Shown here: positions 49,314 through 58,175 of the stretch, in pieces | Numbering within the stretch: position 1 is the first letter of the stretch | Layout of the letters: the number at the start of each line of letters is the position of its first letter | NCBI RefSeq assembly: GCF_018918075.1 | Contig: NZ_JAHLPW010000016.1 | Span: 25,375 to 89,374, forward strand | DNA length: 64,000 nt | Source of the DNA: Virgibacillus sp. MSJ-26 | GTDB lineage: Bacteria > Bacillota > Bacilli > Bacillales > Amphibacillaceae | Direction of reading: 5' to 3' | Translations under genes and position numbers: made by a program | Notes under the pieces: model-generated | Told to the model about the DNA's origin: nothing | The model's database searches: none | The model's input: only the letters and a program-made list of their open reading frames with translations

Positions 49314-49755
49314 TGGCACCGCGGAAATCATCCGCCCGGAGCGATCCCAGACGGTGGATATTACGCTTGCTTTGAGAGCAGCTTTATTGGGACTGCGCAG
49401 TTTATATCTTTTGTATATAAACAGTTATTTTCTGTTCGGTCAACAAGTAACTATAGTTCTGATTTTTTTAGAAACAGACTCAGTTAAACAGATTGTTTAG
49501 AAGATGATTAGAAGAACTATAAGCTCAGGCCCTGTTCACTATTTAAACTTATTCTATTGATGCGAAAGTTGAATTAATGATAATAAAAATATTTTTAAAC
49601 TTATGTAAGCGATTGCCGTTGTTGACGTGATAACAATCCATTATTTTAAAGGTTTGAAATTTCTAAAAAATGCATTTACAAAGCTTTTTAAAGGTGATAT
49701 ATTACTTAGCATTATATTTAAAATTATTTCACTATTCAAAAGAGGAGGGGTAAAT

Positions 49756-50922
49756 ATGTTAAGCAATCCATTAATTGCTACTGTACTTATTTTCGCTTTG
49801 ATTGCTTTTGGGGAATGGTTATCAATTATCACTCGCGCTAGAGTGCCTATGTTACTGACGGTGATGGTAAGTTTTTTAATTTTAACATGGACTGGTATTT
49901 TTCCTGAAGACATACTAGAGAAGTCAACACTCCCCATCTTGGGATCGATGTTAATTGGTCCTGCTATTGTGCATATGGGTACAATGATTCCCTTCTCTTT
50001 ACTAAAAACCCAGTATAAAGCTGTGTTAATAGCTTTAGGAGGAGTTTTAGTATCAGGGGTGGTCATTTTGACTATTGTTCCAATTATTTTTGACTATCCA
50101 ACAGCTGTTGCTGGCATTGGTCCAGTCACTGGCGGAACGATTGCTCTCATCATCACATCGGAAAAATTAACGGAATTGGGTATGACATCTATTATTGCCA
50201 TTCCTGTTTTGATTGCAGCACTTCAAGGATTGCTCGGAATGCCGCTCGCGATGTACTTTTTAAGAAAGTATTCCTTTGTTATTCAGAAACAAATGGATAA
50301 TGGTTCATTTGTACCGATGATGACTGATGATGTCGCGGCAACAAAAGAACTAAATGGTAAGCAGAATCCCCTAAAGAAAAGTATGATGTTGAAATTATTT
50401 TACGTCTTTGTCGGTGGAGCAATCGGTGTGATGTTAGGGGAACTGACGCCAATCCACTACAGTCTCTGGTGTTTAGCCATTGGTGTCGCTGGTCTGAAAC
50501 TTGGCTTGCTTGAGGCGAAAGCTCTCGAGAAGTCTAATTCCTTTACGTTAGTCATGCTTGGAATTTTATTTGTCATTATCGGGACGATGGAAGGTGTTTC
50601 TCCTAGCCAAGTGTTAAATAATTTACCAAGCATCATTACGATTTTATTGATTGGGACAGTTGGGATCACTTTAGGCGGTTATATTGTATCTAGACTCGTT
50701 AAATGGCACCCGTTTAAAGGTATGCCAGTGGCTTTAACCGCCTTAATAGGCTTTCCAGGAGATTATATTCTCTGTGAAGAAGTGAGTCGAAGCATCGCAC
50801 GAGATGAAGAGGAAGAAAAGACGATATTTGATGAATTGTTAGCCCCAATGTTGATCGGTGGATTCACAACAGTCACCGCCGTATCCATTGTAATTGCAAG
50901 TATTCTTGTTGAAACTTTATAA
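49756..50922 (+). CDS. Polytopic membrane protein, probable secondary transporter
   Basis: 388 residues with about ten to eleven membrane helices and a cytosolic loop near residues 195-220. The glycine-rich segment GIGPVTGGTIALIITSEKL recalls sodium-coupled amino acid symporters of the GltS type, but I cannot assign a family firmly. ATG 49756 follows AGAGGAGGGG; an in-frame upstream opening with 43 extra residues lacks a binding site. The gene is 20 bases from an amidohydrolase gene of the peptidase type, suggesting import of a dipeptide-like substrate. Confidence 0.7.
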   Translation: MLSNPLIATVLIFALIAFGEWLSIITRARVPMLLTVMVSFLILTWTGIFPEDILEKSTLPILGSMLIGPAIVHMGTMIPFSLLKTQYKAVLIALGGVLVSGVVILTIVPIIFDYPTAVAGIGPVTGGTIALIITSEKLTELGMTSIIAIPVLIAALQGLLGMPLAMYFLRKYSFVIQKQMDNGSFVPMMTDDVAATKELNGKQNPLKKSMMLKLFYVFVGGAIGVMLGELTPIHYSLWCLAIGVAGLKLGLLEAKALEKSNSFTLVMLGILFVIIGTMEGVSPSQVLNNLPSIITILLIGTVGITLGGYIVSRLVKWHPFKGMPVALTALIGFPGDYILCEEVSRSIARDEEEEKTIFDELLAPMLIGGFTTVTAVSIVIASILVETL

Positions 50923-50942
50923 AAAATAGCGGAGGGATTGTC

Positions 50943-52190
50943 ATGGGTAAAAAAGTAATTAAAAATGGTCTATTAGTTGATGGTAATGGTGGTGAAGCGA
51001 AAGAAAATCAAATTGTCGTAGTCAATGAAGATAAGATTGAATACGTAGGAGAGGAATCTAGTTATTCATTAACAGGAAATGAGGAAGTTATTGATGCACA
51101 AGGAGGTACAATTCTCCCAGGGTTAATCGATACCCATGTGCATATGATGATGGAATACATGCCAGTTGCTAAAAAACTAGAGATGCCATTCTCCCTGATG
51201 TATTACAACGCATCGAAGTACTTGGAGACCACACTCCATGCGGGGATTACGGCTGTCAGGGATGCAGCGGGAACCGACTTAGGTGTGAAGCAAGCGGTCG
51301 AAAAAGGATTAATCACAGGTCCGCGTCTACAAATCAGTGTTAACGCCTTAACAATTACTGGAGGGCATGGTGATGGCTATACCGTCTCAACAAATGATAT
51401 TGAAACTCTCCCTTCTGGCTACCCAGGTATGCCAAGTGGAATTTGTGACGGTGTAGAGGACGTTCGTAAAAAGACTCGTGAAATCCTACGTGCGGGTGCT
51501 GATATTATTAAAGTGCATGCCACAGGTGGCGTCTTAAGTGCGACAGATCATCCTGAATTCACGCAGTTTTCTCCTGAAGAGTTAAAAGTGATTGTTGAAG
51601 AAGGTGCATTTAGAAAAGGAGTCAAAGTCATGGCCCATGCTCAAGGCGCTGAAGGTATAAAGAATGCAATCCGAGCAGGCATCCATTCCATTGAACATGG
51701 GATTTACCTAGATGATGAAGCGATTGAACTCATGCTTGAGAATGGAACCTACTTAGTGCCGACATTACTCGCTCCCGTAGCAGTTCTTGAAATGGCAGAA
51801 GAAGGCGGCATGCCTGCAGGAGCGGTAGAGAAATCGCGAGAAGTGATTGAAGCACATAAAGAAAGTTTTACGAGAGCTTATAAAGCAGGTGTTAAAATCG
51901 CTATGGGAACAGATGCAGGTGTTATGAAACACGGAACGAATTTACGCGAACTTGGTCTTATGGCAGCCGGAGGCATGACACCAATGGATACGATTGTAGC
52001 TTCAACAAAAACAGCTGCCGAATGCATGGGATGGGACGATCAATTAGGTACAGTGGAACAAGGCAAGCTAGCAGATTTAATTGTCGTTAATGGCAACCCA
52101 CTCGAAGACATCTACTCATTGGCTAACAACGATACTATTCAAGTTGTTTTAAAAGGTGGGAAAGTAGAAAAAGACTTATTAAGTGAATAA
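50943..52190 (+). CDS. Metal-dependent amidohydrolase (Xaa-Pro dipeptidase/arginine carboxypeptidase-like)
   Basis: 415 residues, TIM-barrel amidohydrolase. Metal ligands: His65 and His67 (DTHVH), carboxylated Lys190 (IIKVHATGG), His232 (MAHAQG), His252 (SIEHG) and Asp324 (GTDAG). The pattern fits the binuclear group annotated as imidazolonepropionase-like or Xaa-Pro dipeptidases, which cleave N-acyl or dipeptide-like substrates. ATG 50943 follows GCGGAGGGA. It is in one operon with the membrane protein upstream, so import followed by hydrolysis is likely. The true substrate cannot be read from sequence. Confidence 0.82.
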   Translation: MGKKVIKNGLLVDGNGGEAKENQIVVVNEDKIEYVGEESSYSLTGNEEVIDAQGGTILPGLIDTHVHMMMEYMPVAKKLEMPFSLMYYNASKYLETTLHAGITAVRDAAGTDLGVKQAVEKGLITGPRLQISVNALTITGGHGDGYTVSTNDIETLPSGYPGMPSGICDGVEDVRKKTREILRAGADIIKVHATGGVLSATDHPEFTQFSPEELKVIVEEGAFRKGVKVMAHAQGAEGIKNAIRAGIHSIEHGIYLDDEAIELMLENGTYLVPTLLAPVAVLEMAEEGGMPAGAVEKSREVIEAHKESFTRAYKAGVKIAMGTDAGVMKHGTNLRELGLMAAGGMTPMDTIVASTKTAAECMGWDDQLGTVEQGKLADLIVVNGNPLEDIYSLANNDTIQVVLKGGKVEKDLLSE

Positions 52191-52207
52191 AGTGGAAAGT
52201 GATTTAA

Positions 52208-52306
52208 CAATTGGACATCGCACAAGCGAAAATCTAACTCTATGTCCGATAGAACGTGCCAATCAGACATCGCACAAGCGAAAACCTGACTCCATGTCCA
52301 ATTGGG
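52208..52306. repeat. Two-copy tandem repeat with GGACAT/ATGTCC arms, 52-bp period
   Basis: Copies begin at 52208 and 52260. Each holds (G)GACATCGCACAAGCGAAAA and ends in ATGTCC. CAATTGGACAT at the left end and ATGTCCAATTG at the right end make an overall inverted repeat. The same arms occur at 58176-58325. Confidence 0.8.
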
Positions 52307-52341
52307 ACTTAATTAAACACCCCATTACTCTATAATTTCTT

Positions 52342-52368
52342 AAAAAAGGACTTCAGGGTCCTTTTTTT
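52342..52368 (+). terminator. Terminator after the amidohydrolase gene
   Basis: AAAAAAGGAC pairs with GTCCTTTTTT around a short loop. Confidence 0.82.
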
Positions 52369-52437
52369 ATTGCCCTGTTTTGTTTTTTGCCTATTTTCTA
52401 TTATCATGAGATATATACTGAAAAAGGGGGAGAACAG

Positions 52438-53619
52438 ATGGATAATATTAAAACATTAAGCACCTCTGATTATCCGGAAATTTTTGAGTTATCACAGTTT
52501 GCTTTTCAATATAAATTAGATGACGAGGCTATGGAAATAAAGAAACAAGAAGCTGATCGTCATACGATTTGGGGCTATATGGATGATGGAAGTATTGCGG
52601 CGAAGCTCCATCTCATTCCACTGACAACAATGATTAACGGGAAACCTTTTAAAATGGGCGGTATAAGTTCCGTTGCCACATGGCCTGAATACCGGAGGCA
52701 AGGCATGGCTAAGAAGCTTTTATTTCATGCACTTAATCATATGAAAGCCGCGGGACAAACGATTACATTTCTTCATCCTTTTTCATTCGGATTTTACCGG
52801 CAGTATGGTTTTGAACATACGTTTAATCTTAAACATTACACCATTCCAGTAGAAAAGATGGCAGGGCGTTGGCAGGGAAAAGGTTATGTTCGCCGTAGTG
52901 AATTGGATATCCCTACTCTAAATGCTATTTATAGTGATTATACGAAGCGTTATACTGGTACTATTATGCGCGATGATAAATGGTGGAAGCAACGCGCTTT
53001 TAAACAAGTCGAACAAATTGCGATTGCATATAATGAAAATAACGAAGCGGAAGGATATATTCATTACTACGTAAAAAAAGACGAAATGGTTGTGAAAGAG
53101 CTGGCTTACCGAACGATGAATGGTTGGCAATTATTACTTGAGTTTATCGCTAATCATGATTCAATGGCAAAAACCATTAAAATAACTGTTCCGGAAAATG
53201 ATCAATTAGCTATTTTAGCCCATGAACCAGATTTCTCTCAGCATATCGAACCATATTTTATGGCACGCATTGTTGATGTACAGGCTTTCTTAAAAGACTA
53301 TCCATTTGAAACAGCCGTCAAGGCAAATGAGTCAGTAACGCTTATGGTGGACGACCCATTTTTTTCTGAAAATGAGGGTTTTTATCGATTGACCCAAAAG
53401 GGTGAAAAGGTGGAAGTGGCACATGGAAAATCGAATCGTCATAATCAGGTAGCTATTTTCTGCACGATTCAACAGTTGACGGTGATGTTGTTAGGGTTTA
53501 AGCGGCCGCTTGAGTTGTTTGAACTTGGCTTGATTGATGGAGATATAGCTGAAATTCGTAAGTTTGAAGAGTGGATTCCTCAGCAGTCGACGTATTACCC
53601 TTTGGCGGATTTCTTTTAG
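52438..53619 (+). CDS. Eis-like GNAT acetyltransferase
   Basis: 393 residues. An N-terminal GNAT domain with the acetyl-CoA motif ATWPEYRRQGMAKKLL near residues 80-95, a second GNAT-like domain and a C-terminal sterol-carrier-like domain, the plan of the Eis family of Gram-positives. Members acetylate amines, in some cases aminoglycosides; the substrate here is unknown. ATG 52438 follows AAAGGGGGAG; the in-frame opening 51 bases upstream has no binding site. Confidence 0.85.
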   Translation: MDNIKTLSTSDYPEIFELSQFAFQYKLDDEAMEIKKQEADRHTIWGYMDDGSIAAKLHLIPLTTMINGKPFKMGGISSVATWPEYRRQGMAKKLLFHALNHMKAAGQTITFLHPFSFGFYRQYGFEHTFNLKHYTIPVEKMAGRWQGKGYVRRSELDIPTLNAIYSDYTKRYTGTIMRDDKWWKQRAFKQVEQIAIAYNENNEAEGYIHYYVKKDEMVVKELAYRTMNGWQLLLEFIANHDSMAKTIKITVPENDQLAILAHEPDFSQHIEPYFMARIVDVQAFLKDYPFETAVKANESVTLMVDDPFFSENEGFYRLTQKGEKVEVAHGKSNRHNQVAIFCTIQQLTVMLLGFKRPLELFELGLIDGDIAEIRKFEEWIPQQSTYYPLADFF

Positions 53620-53650
53620 TATATGACTAGTGACAAAGGTCTATTTAAAA

Positions 53651-53710
53651 AAATGTCGGGAAAATGGTGGGATATTGGGGTATTATAAGGTAAAATGGTG
53701 TATACACGTG
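53651..53710 (+). promoter_or_regulatory. G-rich motif repeated every 10 bp
   Basis: Six consecutive 10-base blocks each end in a G-rich group (cggg, gtgg, gggg, aagg, ggtg, cgtg). The spacing equals about one helical turn, which suggests a multimeric DNA-binding protein. It lies 70 bp upstream of the membrane-protein/adaptor operon. MraZ boxes have a comparable layout, but no mraZ gene is here. Confidence 0.5.
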
Positions 53711-53779
53711 AAATAAATTAATTAAGAGTATTTCAGTAATATAAGAGAAGTGTTATTTAATAGAAAAGGAATGGGTTTG

Positions 53780-54457
53780 ATGAACTACCAACCGAACTTT
53801 TTTAAGTTTTTATTTTCAATTAATGATCATTTGTTTCGGCTGCGGCAGGCTGAGGCGATGAGTCCCATTTGGAGATCGAATAGTTTGCTCATTCTGCTGA
53901 GTATGCTTATTTATCTGTGGATGGCGTTTTTAGGGATGGGTTCTAATTTAATTTCAGGGGATGCGCTCGTCTTGGGAGCGTTAAACTATGAAGCTAGCAA
54001 GTTTTGGTTTGTTATCGGTCGGCTTCTTTATGGGGCATTTTTTGCTTCGTTTATTTTATTTGTGCCTGCATACTTATTTAAGTTGCTGACAGATATTCCA
54101 TTTAAAAAGTTAGTTGTGATGCAGCAGGTCGTCCTGTTTATTATGTTAGTTGAGCGCTTGCTGTGGATTCCTTTAATGTTGTTTGCAGGGCTTGATTGGT
54201 ACGTATCACCTTTATCATTCGGTATTATTGCTTCATACATAACGGATCATAGTTGGGCCATCTACTTCTTCGGAGCCATAAGTATATTCCAATTATGGAT
54301 CATAGGTTTTCAAGTTCTGTTTTTAAAATCTATGACGACAGGGATAAGGGAGCGTTCATTATGGCTTAGTGTCATTTTCCTCCATATATTATGGTGGGGA
54401 CTGGCGGCCATCTTTTCGTTTACTGATCAGTCTATTATAAGTGGGTGGTTTGGATGA
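53780..54457 (+). CDS. Membrane protein of an adaptor operon (Yip1/YknW-like plan)
   Basis: 225 residues with about five membrane helices and a hydrophilic N-terminal helix (PNFFKFLFSINDHLFRLRQAEAM). ATG 53780 follows AAAAGGA at 9 bases; an in-frame GTG 30 bases upstream is less likely. The stop overlaps the start of an efflux-adaptor gene in the form ATGA. In B. subtilis YknW, a Yip1 protein, accompanies the adaptor YknX and the ABC transporter YknYZ; here the ABC genes are missing. Assignment to Yip1 is tentative. Confidence 0.6.
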   Translation: MNYQPNFFKFLFSINDHLFRLRQAEAMSPIWRSNSLLILLSMLIYLWMAFLGMGSNLISGDALVLGALNYEASKFWFVIGRLLYGAFFASFILFVPAYLFKLLTDIPFKKLVVMQQVVLFIMLVERLLWIPLMLFAGLDWYVSPLSFGIIASYITDHSWAIYFFGAISIFQLWIIGFQVLFLKSMTTGIRERSLWLSVIFLHILWWGLAAIFSFTDQSIISGWFG

Positions 54458-55911
54458 GATTAACCCGAAAACATAAAATGAGTTTGGTGTTAGCAGTGTT
54501 ATTTGTATTGACTAATGTTTTGCTTATTTATATTGATAAAGAGCAAAAGGTGGCCAAGACTTCTCATATTAAAGAATGGACGGAAGTGACTGAACAGGAT
54601 ATGTATGAATCGGTCGATACGACAGGGGTGCTTGATTTCTCTGAAGAGTCCTTTATATATTTTGATGATAGTCTTGGCGAATTTCAGTCGTTTATGATCG
54701 AAGAAGGGCAACAGGTTCATGCAGGAGAGGACTTATATTCATATGAAGTCCGTAATTATTATGAAACAGCCGCTCAGCTTGAGGGTGAGATGGAAAAATT
54801 AGATGGAGAAATCACGGCTATTGAAGCGGCTATTACGAAGATGGAGAGCTATCAAATTCCTTCATCTACTTCGTCAGCGCCGGCTCAAGCTAATTCACTC
54901 TCATCAATGGATGACGATACGGACGAAGATGAGAACTCAATGATCAAGAGTTTTCTTGAAGAAATGACCCAAGTACAAGATACAGGACAGGCCGAGTTGA
55001 TAAAAGAACAATATATTACGGAAAAAGAAAAAGAACTCGCTCAAAAGGAAGCGGAGCAAACTAGTGTGGAAACACAGTTATCAGAATTAACGGCAACAGG
55101 TGAAACGGTGACAGTTGAAAGTCCTTATGATGGAGTTGTCACGAATATATCTGAAACGCTAGAAGATCCTTTAATTACCGTTCAATCAGCAGAATTGGTT
55201 GTAAAGGGAGAGTTGAAGGAGCAAGATCATTCAAAAGTAGAGCCGGAACAAACCGTTTATATCACCATGGCAGAAAATGATTCTAAAGAAGAAGGTCTTA
55301 TTGAAGAAGTTGATGAAATTCCAGATGAAATCAGTTTAAAGGGAAAGAGTAAATATCCATTTATTGCTACTCTGTTAGATGAAGAGATACAAGATGAAAA
55401 TCAGGGTGCTGAACAAGAAGATTTCGAGGAAGAACAGGATGACCAAGACTTAGATCAGAATCAAGATGAAGATCAAGACTCTGGGAAAGGGCTTGAGATC
55501 AATGAAAGTGATGATGAGTCGAAAGAGACTGAAACCGTGGACGAGCAAGAAAAGGAAGAAGAGGAAGACAAGCTTTTTCCCGGATATCATGCAGATTTAG
55601 AAATCATCACGAAAGAATCATCTCAGGCCTCTGTTGTTGACGAGAAAGACTTAGATGATTCAGGGATTTGGTTAATGACCCCAAAAGGTACAATCATAAA
55701 GAACCCTGTTGAAATAGGTATTGAAATGGATTCACTTATAGAAATTACTGAAGGAGCGGAAGTGGGTGAGTGGATTGCGATTGATCCGCAAGATAGGTTC
55801 ACATCCCCCAGTCCATTCATCACTTCACTTGATGTTAAGACACTTAACGCTAAGCGATTAAAGTCTGATCGATGGTTTAAAGATTTAATGACAGGTTTTA
55901 TTTCAAGATAA
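54454..55911 (+). CDS. Membrane-fusion (HlyD/MacA-like) efflux adaptor with acidic insert
   Basis: 485 residues. One membrane helix at about 11-27, first lipoyl half at about 78-98 (FMIEEGQQVHAGEDLYSYE), coiled coil to about 212 with a Ser/Asp linker near 136-160, second lipoyl half at about 221-240, then beta-barrel parts. A stretch of about 65 residues (308-373) is roughly half Asp and Glu and interrupts the barrel domain. ATG 54454 overlaps the upstream stop by 4 bases. Adaptors of this type work with ABC transporters, but none is encoded nearby. The operon ends in a terminator. Confidence 0.78.
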   Translation: MRLTRKHKMSLVLAVLFVLTNVLLIYIDKEQKVAKTSHIKEWTEVTEQDMYESVDTTGVLDFSEESFIYFDDSLGEFQSFMIEEGQQVHAGEDLYSYEVRNYYETAAQLEGEMEKLDGEITAIEAAITKMESYQIPSSTSSAPAQANSLSSMDDDTDEDENSMIKSFLEEMTQVQDTGQAELIKEQYITEKEKELAQKEAEQTSVETQLSELTATGETVTVESPYDGVVTNISETLEDPLITVQSAELVVKGELKEQDHSKVEPEQTVYITMAENDSKEEGLIEEVDEIPDEISLKGKSKYPFIATLLDEEIQDENQGAEQEDFEEEQDDQDLDQNQDEDQDSGKGLEINESDDESKETETVDEQEKEEEEDKLFPGYHADLEIITKESSQASVVDEKDLDDSGIWLMTPKGTIIKNPVEIGIEMDSLIEITEGAEVGEWIAIDPQDRFTSPSPFITSLDVKTLNAKRLKSDRWFKDLMTGFISR

Positions 55912-55917
55912 AAACAG

Positions 55918-55963
55918 AAAAAGAGAGAGTGCTTAATAAAACTAAGCCTCTCTACTTTTTTTC
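55918..55963. terminator. Bidirectional terminator between converging genes
   Basis: AGAGAGAG..CTTA pairs with TAAG..CTCTCT, with A-run and T-run on the two sides. It serves the adaptor operon on the plus strand and overlaps the end of the yihY-like gene. Confidence 0.7.
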
Positions 55964-56799
55964 ATATCTTTAGCCTCATTTGTGTTTTGTTGATTTTGCT
56001 GATAAATAACATTAATCAGTGCACCGACCATTAAAATAATACCTGTTAAAAAGAACCACATCATTAAGATGATTATTCCACCCAGACTGCCATAGGTTGC
56101 AGAGTAATTTCCAAAGTTGTCTATATAAAACGAAAAACCGAAAGAAATAAGTAACCATGCAATACTGGCAACTAGAGCGCCAGGTAAAGTGTCTTTAAAT
56201 GGCAAGTTTTTATTTGGTGCAAAGCGATAGAACATTAATAATATTCCTGTGAGAACAATGATGCTGATGGCCCAGCGTAAGATTTGTATGAGAATTGTTT
56301 TTGAACTTCCTAACGATAAAATCATATCCAAGTACTTTACAATGGTATTACCGAATATCGGTAATGTAATGGCGACACCAAGCGCGATGATTAATCCGAT
56401 GGTAAGCCCAAGTGCCATTGCTCTCACTACAATAAATGAGCGCGTTTCTTCAACACCATAGGCGCTGTTTGCAGATTTGATGAAGGCGTTCACCCCGTTG
56501 GAAGCTGACCAGAGAGCGCCAATGATACCGATTGTTAGTAATCCGCCTTTAGGGGTCTCGATCAAGCTTACAATATTATCTTCAAAAATCTCAGCCATTC
56601 CGGATGGAAGTGATTTTTCAACCGTATCCATCACTTGATTCACATCGAGATTAAGATAGGGAATGATAGCAAATGCAACAATAAGTAATGGAAAGATTGA
56701 TAACAGATAATAATAAGCTTGACCTGCAGCAAGTAAAGTGACATTATGTTCACTGAATTTTTCCATCAGCTGTTTGATGTAATTTTTAATTGTTTTCAT
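55942..56799 (-). CDS. YihY/BrkB (former RNase BN) family membrane protein
   Basis: 285 residues with about six membrane helices. Family segments LLAAGQAYYYLLSIFPLLIV, ALWSASNGVNAFIKSANSAYG and LPGALVASIAWLLISFGF are clear. ATG 56799 follows GGAGGACC; an ATG 15 bases upstream lies at that binding site and is rejected. Function not established; the early link to RNase BN was an error. The C-terminus ends in a charged tail. Confidence 0.88.
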   Translation of the reverse strand: MKTIKNYIKQLMEKFSEHNVTLLAAGQAYYYLLSIFPLLIVAFAIIPYLNLDVNQVMDTVEKSLPSGMAEIFEDNIVSLIETPKGGLLTIGIIGALWSASNGVNAFIKSANSAYGVEETRSFIVVRAMALGLTIGLIIALGVAITLPIFGNTIVKYLDMILSLGSSKTILIQILRWAISIIVLTGILLMFYRFAPNKNLPFKDTLPGALVASIAWLLISFGFSFYIDNFGNYSATYGSLGGIIILMMWFFLTGIILMVGALINVIYQQNQQNTNEAKDMKKSREA

Positions 56800-56877
56800 A
56801 AGTTGGTCCTCCATATAGATGTTATGTGTATCTTATATACCCAATCTTAGTGAGAACCAATCTTAAGATAGCTTAAC

Positions 56878-56903
56878 GTTTTATTTATTTGTATGAGTGG
56901 TAT
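56878..56903 (+). promoter_or_regulatory. Sigma-B-like promoter of the DUF948 cluster
   Basis: GTTTTA (56878-56883) and TGGTAT (56898-56903) are 14 bp apart, close to the sigma-B consensus. A sigma-A -10 (TATAAT at 56901-56906) overlaps without a good -35. B. subtilis ytxGHJ, also DUF948 genes, are general-stress genes. Confidence 0.4.
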
Positions 56904-56931
56904 AATATTGTGAAAGAGGAGGGTTGAACGG

Positions 56932-57423
56932 ATGCAAGGTATCTTATATTTTGCTTTAATGCTTTTGGCGATTGGCTTTGCGATTATAGTGTTTTATATT
57001 TGTTATTTACTCATGAGTGTAGCGTCTACATTTAAATCAGTTGGAAAAACCGCTCATGACATGGAAGAAAAGATGAGAGTCATTACTCCCGAGTTACAGA
57101 ATGCAATGAAGGAATCAAGTAAGTTGGTTGATGATATATACGATAAATTAAAAGCAACTGACAGCGTGGTCGATACAGTTGGAAATATTGGGACATCTGT
57201 TCACACCATGAATCAAGTCTATAAAATCAAGAGAGACCGAACATCAGACGAAGAAATTTTCCAAAAAGCTAAACCATTTCTTGAAGGCATCAAATGGAGT
57301 GAAGTAGGTACAGAGCTTTATTCCAATTGGAAGAAGGACGAGCCTCAAGAAGAAACACAATTAGCAGTACAAAATGAAGAAACAAACGTAGTACCATTAA
57401 AACAAACAGGGAAAGAGGGATAA
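56932..57423 (+). CDS. DUF948 membrane-anchored protein, first copy
   Basis: 163 residues: an N-terminal membrane helix (about 4-28) followed by a helical region with the DUF948 pattern (TFKSVGKTAHDMEEKMRVITPELQNAMKESSKLVDDI) and a Glu/Gln-rich tail. ATG 56932 follows AGAGGAGGG. One base separates it from the second DUF948 gene. YtxG and YoxC of B. subtilis are relatives; their precise role is not known to me. Confidence 0.75.
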   Translation: MQGILYFALMLLAIGFAIIVFYICYLLMSVASTFKSVGKTAHDMEEKMRVITPELQNAMKESSKLVDDIYDKLKATDSVVDTVGNIGTSVHTMNQVYKIKRDRTSDEEIFQKAKPFLEGIKWSEVGTELYSNWKKDEPQEETQLAVQNEETNVVPLKQTGKEG

Positions 57424-57424
57424 T

Positions 57425-57883
57425 ATGACATTAACAGGTGTTGGTGTAATCATTATCGGATTAGCGTTACTAGTCATTGCTATATTCGTAGCGCATGCGT
57501 TAAACAACTTGGCGGGCGTTCTTAAGGGAGTAGAAAAAACGGTTGACAGGCTGCCAGATCAGCTTGACGATATTTTTAAAGAAACAGGTCAACTTATTGG
57601 TGAAAGTCACGAGACACTTGCCGATGTCAATACGAAATTAGAGCAGCTTAGCCCACTTTTTTACATTGTCGGTGATGTAGGAAATGTGACACGTCGCTTC
57701 TCTTCATCACTAGTTGACGTGACAGACACATTGAAGTCACGAACAGAAGCTGGAAAAGATATGGCTGATAAAAATCAATTAGGGGGTCTCTACGGCGGTT
57801 TTGCATTAGGTTATTACTGGTTGAAAAAACGTAAACAGATGAAAAAAGCTGGAGGGACTATGACCCATGAGCAAACAAAATAA
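57425..57883 (+). CDS. DUF948 membrane-anchored protein, second copy
   Basis: 152 residues. N-terminal helix (GVGVIIIGLALLVIAIFVA), then a helical part with LNNLAGVLKGVEKTVDRLPDQLDDIFKETGQLIGES, the same plan as its neighbour but clearly diverged. The C-terminus carries a second weak hydrophobic stretch (GGLYGGFALGYYWLKKRK). It overlaps the next gene by 17 bases. Probable result of an old tandem duplication. Confidence 0.75.
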   Translation: MTLTGVGVIIIGLALLVIAIFVAHALNNLAGVLKGVEKTVDRLPDQLDDIFKETGQLIGESHETLADVNTKLEQLSPLFYIVGDVGNVTRRFSSSLVDVTDTLKSRTEAGKDMADKNQLGGLYGGFALGYYWLKKRKQMKKAGGTMTHEQTK

Positions 57884-58100
57884 ACGAAAAACATCAAAGG
57901 GTACTACAATTCTTGCTGGCTCTGCAGGCAGCATTGTCCTAGGTTGGCTCTTGAATAAATACGCAAAAGATCCTGCCAAACAACTCGTTTCTACATTGAA
58001 CCAAAAAGTAAAGTCTACCCAGAATAAGTGGTATACAGACGGAGAAAAAAGAGCAAATGAGTTGGCAAAAATTAAGCAAGAGGTTGAATCCGAGTTATAA
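57867..58100 (+). CDS. Small YtxH-like protein
   Basis: 77 residues: basic N-terminus, a glycine-rich hydrophobic segment (GTTILAGSAGSIVLGWLLN) and a charged helical tail. The plan matches YtxH-type proteins, which accompany DUF948 genes in Bacilli, but similarity is weak. ATG 57867 lies within the end of the second DUF948 gene, in another frame, so the three genes form one coupled unit. Confidence 0.65.
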   Translation: MSKQNKRKTSKGTTILAGSAGSIVLGWLLNKYAKDPAKQLVSTLNQKVKSTQNKWYTDGEKRANELAKIKQEVESEL

Positions 58101-58138
58101 TATCGACTCTCCTAGTTAAGGAGGGTCGATATTTTTTG
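58100..58138 (+). terminator. Terminator after the DUF948 cluster
   Basis: A 14-bp stem with one G-T pair (58100-58113 with 58119-58132) followed by TTTTTT; it begins at the stop codon. Confidence 0.85.
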
Positions 58139-58175
58139 GTTTCTAGCGTGAGTTTCGTGGGACTCGGAAAAATGC

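Noticed and set aside
49287..49487. 66-residue frame next to a palindromic element
   Set aside because: It starts within the repeat element, has an odd composition and no ribosome binding site.
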